A DNA stretch of 64,000 nt, taken from NCBI RefSeq assembly GCF_020622355.1, contig NZ_WHVL01000005.1:1-64000 (forward strand), read 5' to 3'. A program made the position numbers and the translations under genes. This stretch comes from Vreelandella malpeensis. Its GTDB lineage: Bacteria > Pseudomonadota > Gammaproteobacteria > Pseudomonadales > Halomonadaceae. Positions 57,662 to 64,000 of the stretch are shown here, one piece after another. The notes beneath the pieces were generated by a model. The model saw nothing but the letters and a program-made list of their open reading frames with translations, was not told the DNA's origin and made no database searches. Position 1 is the stretch's first letter; every line of letters starts with the position of its first letter.

Positions 57662-59302
57662 ATGTTTTCCAATATTCACAAACCGATCTTCTTCGGTTCG
57701 CTCGGGCTTCTGCTACTGGTTACCCTTCCGCTGATCTTGTTTCCTGACATGGGACGCGTCTGGGTCATGGCGGCCCAAGGGTTCGTGTCGCAGAACTTCG
57801 GCATGCTGTATCTGGGTATGGGCGTCGCCTCGCTCGGCTTCATGATCTACATCGTGTTCAGCGATATCGGTCAGATCAAGCTCGGCGACGTGGATAGCGA
57901 ACCGGAGTTTTCACTGCTTTCCTGGGGAGCAATGCTGTTCGCCGCCGGGATCGGTGGCGCAGTGGTGTTCTGGGGCATGGTCGAGTGGATGTACTACCTG
58001 CAGGATCCGCCGTTCCATCTCGAGCCGTTTTCCGAAGAGGCCACCGCCTGGGCGGCGACCTACGGCATGTTCCACTGGGGGCCGATCGCCTGGTCGATCT
58101 ACCTGGTGCCGGCACTGCCGATGGCTTACTTTCTGCACGTACGCAAACATCGCGTGTTGCGCATCAGCGAGGCGATCCGCCCGGTGCTGGGCGAGAAGCT
58201 CGCCAGGAGTTGGCTGGGCGACATCATCAATGTCTTGTTCATCTTCGGCATGCTGGGTGGCGGGGCAACGTCTCTCGGCATCCTGGTGCCGCTGATCAAC
58301 GAGGGGTTGGGCAACCTGTTCGGCTTCACCCCCAATACCGCCAGTCAGCTCGCGGTGCTCGGCGGCACCACGGCGCTGTTCGCGATCAGCGCCTGGCGAG
58401 GACTCAAGGGCGGAATCGAGGTTCTCTCCGATATCAACATGTGGCTCGGGTTGGCGGTGCTGGCGTTCATCCTGGTAATGGGGCCGACGGTCTTCATTCT
58501 GGATACGGGCCTTAACTCTATCGGCCTGATGCTGAGCAACCTTGTCCGCATGGCGACCTGGACCGAGCCCTTTGGCTCCCTGGGCGATTTCCGGGATACC
58601 GGTTTCACCGAGTCCTGGACGATCTTCTACTGGGCCTGGTGGCTGGTATTCGCGCCGACGGTAGGGCTTTTCATCGCGCGTATCTCCAAGGGGCGGCGGA
58701 TCAAGACCATGGTGGCCGGGGCGATGTTCTTCGGCTCGCTCGGCTGCGCGCTCTTCTTCATCATCCTGGGCAACTACGGGCTGTATCTTCAGCTCAGCGG
58801 CGCCCTCGACGTCATCGCCATCATGAACGAAAGCTCCGCCAACGCCGCCTTCTACGCGGTGCTGGGCGAGCTGCCGCTGACCTGGCTGGTGACTCTTGCC
58901 GTAGTCGTGCTGCTGTCGATCTTCACCGCGACCACCTTCGACTCCATCGCCTACATTCTCTCCTCGGCGGCGGAGAAGAACCTCGAGGAAGAGCCCGGGA
59001 AATTCCACCGCCTGTTCTGGGCATTCACGTTATCGCTTCTGCCCATGTCGCTGCTGTTTCTAGGTGGGCTCGAGACGCTGCAGACCGCGAGCATTGTCAG
59101 CGGCGTACCGCTACTACTGATCGCGGTACTTCTGATGATGTCGATGGTGCGCGCGGCCAAGTACGATCTGCGCTACCAGCCGGACTACTCGGAGCCTGAG
59201 ATCAACATCGAGGAGTTTCCGGAAAACGACCCCTGGAGCGAGGACGGTACCTGGGAGCTTCCCGACGAGTCGGGGAGTGAGCCGCCCAAGCCTCTGAGCT
59301 GA
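57662..59302 (+). CDS. BCCT-family betaine/choline/carnitine transporter
   Basis: About 546 residues with twelve membrane segments. The conserved BCCT segment FYWAWWLVFAPTVGLFIARI (then SKGRR) is near residue 330, and FAAGIGGAVVFWGMVEW near 100. Such carriers import compatible solutes or their precursors driven by Na+ or H+. The C-terminal tail is acidic. The start is unclear: ATG 57662 has no ribosome site, whereas AAGGGAG sits 8 bases before an in-frame ATC (57647). ATG 57560 and a TTG at 57512 are further upstream, the latter inside the promoter. Its own promoter and terminator make it monocistronic. Confidence 0.9.
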   Translation: MFSNIHKPIFFGSLGLLLLVTLPLILFPDMGRVWVMAAQGFVSQNFGMLYLGMGVASLGFMIYIVFSDIGQIKLGDVDSEPEFSLLSWGAMLFAAGIGGAVVFWGMVEWMYYLQDPPFHLEPFSEEATAWAATYGMFHWGPIAWSIYLVPALPMAYFLHVRKHRVLRISEAIRPVLGEKLARSWLGDIINVLFIFGMLGGGATSLGILVPLINEGLGNLFGFTPNTASQLAVLGGTTALFAISAWRGLKGGIEVLSDINMWLGLAVLAFILVMGPTVFILDTGLNSIGLMLSNLVRMATWTEPFGSLGDFRDTGFTESWTIFYWAWWLVFAPTVGLFIARISKGRRIKTMVAGAMFFGSLGCALFFIILGNYGLYLQLSGALDVIAIMNESSANAAFYAVLGELPLTWLVTLAVVVLLSIFTATTFDSIAYILSSAAEKNLEEEPGKFHRLFWAFTLSLLPMSLLFLGGLETLQTASIVSGVPLLLIAVLLMMSMVRAAKYDLRYQPDYSEPEINIEEFPENDPWSEDGTWELPDESGSEPPKPLS

Positions 59303-59312
59303 TCATCAACGC

Positions 59313-59341
59313 AAAACCGCCTCTCGAGAGGCGGTTTTTTT
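59313..59341. terminator. Terminator after the BCCT gene
   Basis: AAAACCGCCTC/GAGGCGGTTTT with loop TCGA and a seven-base T-run on the plus strand. It may also serve the convergent KfrA-like gene. Confidence 0.92.
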
Positions 59342-59363
59342 CATGACGGCATAAAGGCTTTTC

Positions 59364-60395
59364 TCATTTCTCTGCGTCTTTTGGCGCCTCTTTGGCCAGC
59401 AGTGACGTGGGTAGTTCGCTGAGCTGGCGATGCAGCGCTTCGATCTGCTCATCCAGCTGGCGTTGCCAGGTGCTTTCACGCTCTCGCTGTTGACGCTCCT
59501 GCTCGAGGCGCTCTTCCATCTTGGTTAAGGCGCGCTGGGCGCTGTCGAAATCATCCACCAGCGCCGCGTTCTCTCGCTCTCTGGCCATCAATCGCTCTTG
59601 CAACTGCTGCTTGGCCGCTTGAGCTGACGTCAAGTGATCACGCTCGGCGGCGAGCGCCTTCTCGAGCGTGGCGTACTTCTCTTCCCACTGGCGCAGGCGC
59701 TTCTGCTGGCCTTTCTCTTCCTGGGCGCGCTCCTGGCGCAGCGTGTCGAGTGCGGCCATCAGCTTGCCCTCGGCGGCTTCGTTGCGCTCCTCCTCTTGCT
59801 TGAGGCGCTGCTCCCAGCTCTCCTGCAATGCCTGGCGCTCCTTCACGGCACTGTCCTGAAGTGCGTGATAGCGCTGCTTCAGGTCACGCTCCGACTCTTT
59901 TGCCTCGGCGGCCTGGCGTTCGCCGCGCCGGGCATCTTCGGCGAGTTGTGCCTGGGCAGCTTCGGCGGTGGCGAGCTCACGGCTCAATGTTTCCAGGCGC
60001 GCCTCGGTATGGCGCAGGTGTTCTGTCAGCGCCTTCTCGCGCTGCTCGGCGTCAAGGGCATGCTGCTCGGCGCGCTCGGCAGCCTCGCGCGCTTCGAGCA
60101 CCTGGCGGTTGGCATCCTCCCGGTAGTGGGCGAGCGCTTGATTGGCGGCTTCCTGCGCCTGATTCCAGAGCGCGCTGGCCGCAGTCACGACGACTTCCGG
60201 TACGCCCTTGGGTGGCGGAACGTCGCGATTCTGCTCGCGTTCGCTGCGCCACTGGCGAAAGTGCTCGCTGATGGTCGTGAAACTGCCGGTACCGAGTACT
60301 TCACGAATGCGTTGAACGCTCGGCGTATCGCCTTGGGTCAGCAGGGTATCGATCGCCTGCTGCACGTCTGCGTATTGGATGCCGCTGCGTGCCAT
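59364..60395 (-). CDS. KfrA-like DNA-binding coiled-coil protein
   Basis: 343 residues. The N-terminal KfrA_N domain (~1-120) contains GIQYADVQQAIDTLLTQGD and VLGTGSFTTISEHFRQWR, a helix-turn-helix. Residues ~90-330 form an almost uninterrupted charged coiled coil rich in Glu, Gln, Lys, Arg and Ala. KfrA of broad-host-range plasmids is an autorepressor that forms filaments and affects plasmid stability; here the gene looks chromosomal. It is divergent from a tyrosine recombinase across 187 bases with inverted repeats, likely its operators (inference). Confidence 0.9.
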   Translation of the reverse strand: MARSGIQYADVQQAIDTLLTQGDTPSVQRIREVLGTGSFTTISEHFRQWRSEREQNRDVPPPKGVPEVVVTAASALWNQAQEAANQALAHYREDANRQVLEAREAAERAEQHALDAEQREKALTEHLRHTEARLETLSRELATAEAAQAQLAEDARRGERQAAEAKESERDLKQRYHALQDSAVKERQALQESWEQRLKQEEERNEAAEGKLMAALDTLRQERAQEEKGQQKRLRQWEEKYATLEKALAAERDHLTSAQAAKQQLQERLMARERENAALVDDFDSAQRALTKMEERLEQERQQRERESTWQRQLDEQIEALHRQLSELPTSLLAKEAPKDAEK

Positions 60396-60456
60396 GTTGT
60401 CTGCCTGTCACCGAATGAAAGCGCCATTTTGCGCTAGGAAAGGTAAAATCACAATA

Positions 60457-60529
60457 ATTACGTATTACATAAAACGTAATAATATTTATTTTATTGGTTA
60501 TAAATTCAAGATTACACGTATTATCTTGA
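60457..60529. repeat. Twin inverted repeats in the KfrA/recombinase divergent promoter region
   Basis: Two dyads share the same geometry, 7-bp arms and a 10-base spacer: ATTACGT...ACGTAAT (60457-60463, 60474-60480) and TCAAGAT...ATCTTGA (60506-60512, 60523-60529). The motif ACGTATTA occurs in both. The surrounding 60440-60545 is markedly AT-rich against the high-GC background. Likely operators or a recombinase site. Confidence 0.65.
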
Positions 60530-60582
60530 GTTGATTGACGTGAAGAGGCAGACTTTGCGTGAGTGGTGAATGAGGCGAGCAA

Positions 60583-61740
60583 ATGGACGATAGTGCGGGG
60601 AATGTTGTTCACGCAAATGAAATACCGAGAACTTTGGAGAGTAATGCTTCACGAAGCCCGGTGCGTATTGACGCGGGGAGTGATGCCGAAGCGGTGGCGC
60701 AGTGGCTAGCCGAATACCAAGCGAGCCCGCAAACCTTCAAGGCGTACCGACGGGAGGCAGAGCGGCTGCTGTTATGGCTTGCCAGCATCGGCCGGCGCCT
60801 CGACGAGCTGGACCGCGAAGCGCTGCGTGCCTTCGAGGCGTTTCTGGAGGACCCGCAGCCGGCGACACGCTGGGTAGGGTCGGGGGCGCCGCGAACGAGC
60901 CTTGCGTGGCGTCCGTTCCGGGCGGGGCTTTCGCCGGCAAGCCGACGCCAGAGCCTGATGATTCTGCAGGGGCTTTACGGCTGGCTGGTCGAGGCGGGGT
61001 GGGTGGCACACAACCCCTTCAAGCTGATGCGCGACAAGTCGCGCCGGCTCGACAACCAGACTGCCGGCGTGGAGCGTTACCTGGAGCAGGATCTGTGGCA
61101 GTGGCTCTGGGGATGGCTGAATCGAGAGCTGGAGGAGGGTGCCAGCGCCCGGCAGCGCTTCGAATGGTCGCGGCGACGGTTCATCTTCAGCTTCGCCTAT
61201 CTACTGGCCCCGCGCATCAGCGAGATGGCCGCGGCCAGGATGAGCGATTTCGTTCGCCGGGAAGGGCGCTGGTGGTGGGAGGTCACGGGCAAGGGCGACA
61301 AGCGCGCGCGCATTCCGCTGCCCGAGGACATGCGCCAAGCGCTTGCCGACTGGCGTCAGGCACTCGGGCTTTCGTCGACGCCCGACTTCGACGAGACCAC
61401 GCCACTTCTTCGTGCCCTCGACGGCGTTCGCGGCATCAGCGACAACCAGCTCTATCGGCTGATCAAGAGGTCGTTTTCGGAGGCTGCGCTGACACTGGAA
61501 GTAGAGCAGGGCGCTGGCGAACATGTCGAGGCCTTGAGGTGCGCAACCCCGCACTGGCTGCGCCACACCTCGATCACCCATCAGGCCCAGGCCGGCGTGA
61601 GCCTGCGCTATCTGGCCGAGAGCGCGCGCCACGCGCGGCTCGAGACCACCAGCCGCTATCTGCATACCGAAGCTGATGAGTGGCACGCCGAGCAGCAGCG
61701 CCACCGCCTTGGCGGCTTGCTCACAAAAGAGCGGCCTTGA
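60583..61740 (+). CDS. Tyrosine-type site-specific recombinase
   Basis: A 385-residue integrase-family protein. The SAM-like core-binding domain spans ~30-160 (ASPQTFKAYRREAERLLLWL). The catalytic domain (~175-370) shows Arg in LLAPRISEMAA, Lys in GKGDKRARIPL, HxxR in PHWLRHTSITH, His in AESARHARLETTSRY and the nucleophile Tyr in the same SRYLHT segment. It resembles XerC/D-like stand-alone recombinases more than phage integrases. GAGG lies before the ATG. No att repeats or prophage genes are seen beside it. Confidence 0.92.
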   Translation: MDDSAGNVVHANEIPRTLESNASRSPVRIDAGSDAEAVAQWLAEYQASPQTFKAYRREAERLLLWLASIGRRLDELDREALRAFEAFLEDPQPATRWVGSGAPRTSLAWRPFRAGLSPASRRQSLMILQGLYGWLVEAGWVAHNPFKLMRDKSRRLDNQTAGVERYLEQDLWQWLWGWLNRELEEGASARQRFEWSRRRFIFSFAYLLAPRISEMAAARMSDFVRREGRWWWEVTGKGDKRARIPLPEDMRQALADWRQALGLSSTPDFDETTPLLRALDGVRGISDNQLYRLIKRSFSEAALTLEVEQGAGEHVEALRCATPHWLRHTSITHQAQAGVSLRYLAESARHARLETTSRYLHTEADEWHAEQQRHRLGGLLTKERP

Positions 61741-61744
61741 GCGT

Positions 61745-61750
61745 TATAAT
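61745..61750 (+). promoter_or_regulatory. -10 element (TATAAT) before sufE
   Basis: A consensus TATAAT 38 bases before the sufE ATG, directly after the recombinase stop. The -35 is poor (TCACAA, 18 bases upstream). Confidence 0.45.
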
Positions 61751-61787
61751 GGCGACCAATTCAACGTTTGAGCTTCAAGGAGAGACC

Positions 61788-62204
61788 ATGAGCACGCCCG
61801 GCCCCGAGCTTGCCCAGCAGGAACTGATCGACGAATTCGAGATGTTCGACAACTGGATGGATCGCTACCAGTACATCATCGACCTGGGCAAGCAGTTGCC
61901 CGCGTTTCCTGTCGAGTGGCAGACTGAGGAGTACAAGATTCAGGGGTGTCAGTCCAACGTCTGGATGAACTGTGAGACCGACGGGGACAAACTGGTGTTC
62001 AAGGCGACGTCCGATGCCGCGATCGTCTCGGGCCTGATCGGCGTGCTGCTGCGCATCTACAGCGAGCGCACCGCCGAAGAAATTCGTGCCACCGAGCCGC
62101 ACTTCCTGCAGGATCTGGGTCTCGACAAGCACTTGTCGCCTACGCGCAGCAACGGCCTGCACGCCATGCTCGAGCGTATCTATCAGGTGGCGCGCAGCGC
62201 CTAG
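61788..62204 (+). CDS. sufE: Cysteine desulfuration protein SufE
   Basis: A 138-residue sulfur acceptor that takes persulfide from a SufS/CsdA-type desulfurase for Fe-S assembly. The acceptor cysteine lies in [12 protein letters not shown] near residue 51. [17 protein letters not shown] precedes it, and [18 protein letters not shown] follows. AAGGAG lies 6 bases before ATG 61788. The last 4 bases overlap the convergent yidD gene. No sufBCDS genes are nearby. Confidence 0.95.
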   Translation: MSTPGPELAQQELIDEFEMFDNWMDRYQYIIDLGKQLPAFPVEWQTEEYKIQGCQSNVWMNCETDGDKLVFKATSDAAIVSGLIGVLLRIYSERTAEEIRATEPHFLQDLGLDKHLSPTRSNGLHAMLERIYQVARSA

Positions 62205-62539
62205 GATTTTTTCCGGCGGGCAGGGCGGCCGCAAGGGGCTTGCGCGGCACTGCTCTCATCTTCGCGACACAGCGCTTCGCTGCGACCGCCGGGTACCGGG
62301 TCCATCCCTCCGGCGCTGCCCGGATGGCATTTGATGATGCGTTTGAGCGCCATCCAGCCCCCCTTCAGCGGGCCGTGGACCTGGATGGCCTCGACGGTAT
62401 AGCTCGAGCAGCTCGGCCAGAAGCGACAGCGCGGGCCGAGCAGGGGGCTTAAGGTATACTGGTACACCTTCACCAAGGCAATCAGCACGGCACCCAGCGC
62501 TTTGCCGAGCCTCTTACCGATCGCCTGCAAGATATTCAT
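62201..62539 (-). CDS. yidD: Membrane protein insertion efficiency factor YidD
   Basis: 112 residues. The hemolysin-type YidD core [20 protein letters not shown] and [20 protein letters not shown] is intact, ending in [14 protein letters not shown]. About 30 extra polar, basic residues form the C-terminal tail. YidD normally sits between rnpA and yidC; here it starts immediately after the hisI stop (TGA-ATG), so it is an unusually placed copy in the zur-hisI transcript. Confidence 0.93.
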   Translation of the reverse strand: MNILQAIGKRLGKALGAVLIALVKVYQYTLSPLLGPRCRFWPSCSSYTVEAIQVHGPLKGGWMALKRIIKCHPGSAGGMDPVPGGRSEALCREDESSAAQAPCGRPARRKKS

Positions 62540-63007
62540 TCAGCTCTTCTTGTACAGCGTTGCGGGGTCGATCAGCGGCTCGCTGTCGATGGCGGCCTTT
62601 TCGCTATCGAGGGTGATATAGAAGCAGCTGCGGCGCCCGGTATGGCAGGCAGGTCCGGTCTGGTCGACTTTCACCAGCACCGTGTCGCCATCACAATCGA
62701 GAGCGGCACTCACCAGCGCCTGCTGCTGGCCCGAGGTTTCACCCTTGCGCCAGAGCTTGCCACGCGAGCGCGAGTAGTAGCACACGCGCCGAGTCGAGAG
62801 CGTCTCCTCAAGCGCTTCACGGTTCATCCATGCCATCATCAGCACTTCGCCGCTATCATGCTGCTGGGCGATGGCCGGCAGCAGCCCATCGGCGTTGAAT
62901 TTGGCGGCATCGAGAAGGGCCTTCGTGGCCGGTAGCGGCTCATCGCAGGTGGCGGACTCCAGCGCCTTGAAAAGAGTCGTAGGGGGAAGCGGGTCGAAGC
63001 GGGACAT
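62540..63007 (-). CDS. hisI: Phosphoribosyl-AMP cyclohydrolase
   Basis: A 155-residue single-domain HisI catalysing the third step of histidine synthesis. The metal motif [20 protein letters not shown] and the following HTGRRSCFY retain the aspartates and all three cysteine ligands. [18 protein letters not shown] is the typical middle. There is no HisE domain. The ~30 N-terminal residues ([18 protein letters not shown]) are an extension. It sits 38 bases after zur, away from other his genes, which suggests a second, zinc-responsive copy (inference). Confidence 0.93.
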   Translation of the reverse strand: MSRFDPLPPTTLFKALESATCDEPLPATKALLDAAKFNADGLLPAIAQQHDSGEVLMMAWMNREALEETLSTRRVCYYSRSRGKLWRKGETSGQQQALVSAALDCDGDTVLVKVDQTGPACHTGRRSCFYITLDSEKAAIDSEPLIDPATLYKKS

Positions 63008-63045
63008 GACAGCGTACTCGAATGGCAAGGGTGGAGAGCAGGGCG

Positions 63046-63492
63046 CTACTTGCCGCCGTTCGCGCGGCACTCGGCGCACAGGCCCTGAAGCTCGATGGTC
63101 TGGCGTTCGATATGAAAGCCTCGCTCCTTGGCGAGACTTCCAAGCTCTTCGCTGATGGCGTCGAGATGAAGTTCCTCGACATGACCGCAGCGCCGGCAGA
63201 TGAGCAGTTGAAAGCCGTGGGCATGCTCGGGACAGGCGCAGGCGATATAGGCGTTCTGCGACTCGATACGGTGCACGAAGCCCTCGGCGATCAGAAAATC
63301 GAGGGCGCGGTACACCGTGGGTGGCCGGGCAGAAGCGTGTTCGCTCGAGAGCTGATCGAGCAGGTCGTAGGCCTTGAGGCCGCCGCCGTTGTCGACGATC
63401 AGCTCCAGTACCCGACGGCGAATCGGTGTGAAGCGAACGCCTCGCGTGATGCACTGGGATTCTGCCTGCTGGAGTAACGCGCTGGTATTCAT
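63046..63492 (-). CDS. zur: Fur-family regulator, Zur-like
   Basis: A 148-residue regulator. The winged helix ([15 protein letters not shown]...[13 protein letters not shown]...[11 protein letters not shown]) lies at ~18-80. The structural-zinc cysteines are in [13 protein letters not shown] and [13 protein letters not shown], and the FQLLIC context and the PEHAHGF histidines agree with Zur more than Fur. With zinc it would repress uptake and zinc-sparing genes. The start at 63492 was chosen on family length; it follows an ATP-grasp gene by 37 bases. Confidence 0.88.
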   Translation of the reverse strand: MNTSALLQQAESQCITRGVRFTPIRRRVLELIVDNGGGLKAYDLLDQLSSEHASARPPTVYRALDFLIAEGFVHRIESQNAYIACACPEHAHGFQLLICRRCGHVEELHLDAISEELGSLAKERGFHIERQTIELQGLCAECRANGGK

Positions 63493-63529
63493 GATGATGA
63501 CGACTCGCCCTGAACGATAGACATCTAGT

Positions 63530-64000
63530 TTACGCGTTCGCTGCCGTCGTGTCAGGCGAGGCACCCAGCTCACTCTGGCGAGCGAAGTGGTGCCGGGCAA
63601 AGGCCACGCGCTCTTGGGCGCTCACGCCGTCGGGCTGGCGTTCGATCAAGTCCAGCCGGCGGCGAAGGCCCTCGCCGTTGGTCATCTGGATGGCGAGTCC
63701 CGGACGGGCGTTGAGCTCAAGGAGCATGGGGCCGTGTACTCGGTCGAGCACCATATCGGTACCCAGGTATCCGAGCCCGGTCATCTCATAACAACCTGCG
63801 GCCAGGTTCAATAGGGTGTCCCACTGGGGTACGCGCAGGCTTGCCAGGTCATGGCCGGTGTCCGGATGACTGTAGCAGGGGCGGTCGAACTGCACGCCTC
63901 TGAGCGCTGCCCCCGTGGCGATGTTGAGCCCCACGCCCACCGCACCCTGATGGAGGTTGGCCTTGCCATCGGAAGCGGCAGTGGACAGGCGCATCATCGC
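63530..64000 (-). CDS. Alpha-L-glutamate ligase-like ATP-grasp protein (5' end cut by window)
   Basis: The C-terminal ~156 residues of a RimK-related ATP-grasp enzyme. The Mg-ATP segment MLLELNARPGLAIQM is near the middle of the visible part. It is preceded by MMRLSTAASDGKANLHQG and GYLGTDMVLD, forms typical of the RimK-related glutamate-ligase-like family. Family members are usually paired with an inactive transglutaminase/membrane protein gene, expected upstream outside the window. The substrate is unknown. Its stop is 37 bases before zur on the same strand. Confidence 0.85.
   Translation of the reverse strand, partial: AMMRLSTAASDGKANLHQGAVGVGLNIATGAALRGVQFDRPCYSHPDTGHDLASLRVPQWDTLLNLAAGCYEMTGLGYLGTDMVLDRVHGPMLLELNARPGLAIQMTNGEGLRRRLDLIERQPDGVSAQERVAFARHHFARQSELGASPDTTAANA

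Noticed and set aside
59634..60437. Plus-strand hydrophobic frame opposite the KfrA-like gene, resembling a membrane protein
   Set aside because: The antisense of Glu/Gln/Lys codons in a coiled coil yields Leu/Phe/Ala codons, so the apparent membrane segments are an artefact.
60396..61740. Integrated phage or genomic island at the recombinase
   Set aside because: No tRNA, att-like direct repeats or phage genes are seen around it, and both flanks hold housekeeping genes.

Overview
The window is high-GC, densely coded gammaproteobacterial chromosome. The order mltD-gloB-yafS-rnhA-dnaQ matches E. coli. The yejABEF operon with rsuA beside it, yccA-tusDCBE and cysI with its DUF934 partner are also proteobacterial arrangements. 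The many TRAP, BCCT and SulP-type transporters and the general gene style suggest a halophilic or marine member of the Halomonadaceae (Halomonas-like). That placement is inference, because no rRNA gene is present.

Layout. 1-9500: the end of etfA and a nitronate monooxygenase on the plus strand converge on a six-gene minus-strand operon. It encodes a TAXI-type TRAP receptor, a fused TRAP permease, an enoyl-CoA hydratase with a degenerate dehydrogenase half, two paired acyl-CoA dehydrogenases and a PaaG-type isomerase. This looks like an uptake-plus-beta-oxidation module for an unknown organic acid; ETF would accept the electrons. 9700-15740: SulP anion transporter, a chemoreceptor with its sensor at the C-terminus, RarD, omega-amidase and RsuA. 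15820-21470: the oligopeptide importer YejABEF. 21540-26760: MltD, GloB, YafS, RNase HI, DnaQ, NudC and an SCP2 protein. 26920-33830: SohB, an ArsR regulator, propionyl-CoA synthetase, tRNA-Ser(UGA), a K+/H+ antiporter and an orphan ABC receptor. 33850-38550: a DnaQ/GIY-YIG fusion nuclease, YbfF, the queuosine-precursor transporter YhhQ behind a probable preQ1-I riboswitch, and a membrane alpha/beta hydrolase. 38750-40580: four tiny genes of unknown function and a dienelactone hydrolase broken by one amber codon. 40740-42905: YccA and TusDCBE (tRNA 2-thiolation). 42908-47417: a cupin regulator and a histone-deacetylase-family enzyme, divergent from a Pat-type lysine acetyltransferase. 47440-50361: PdxH, DUF2069, WrbA, a gamma-glutamylcyclotransferase-like protein and SmrA. 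50450-56510: sulfite reductase with DUF934, and MetH. 56780-59300: NfuA behind an IscR-like site, and a BCCT transporter. 59360-64000: a KfrA-like coiled-coil protein divergent from a tyrosine recombinase, SufE, then an operon running ATP-grasp ligase, Zur, HisI, YidD.

How the genes fit together. Sulfur and Fe-S handling recurs: SufE, NfuA, TusDCBE, CysI and MetH. Protein or small-molecule acetylation has a possible writer/eraser pair next to each other. Metal homeostasis is represented by Zur with a linked HisI. I saw no CRISPR array, insertion sequence, prophage or rRNA. The most interesting leads are the TRAP-linked acyl-CoA operon with its Rossmann-deficient FadJ-like protein, the preQ1 riboswitch at yhhQ, the KfrA/recombinase divergon with twin inverted repeats, and the Zur-HisI-YidD operon.
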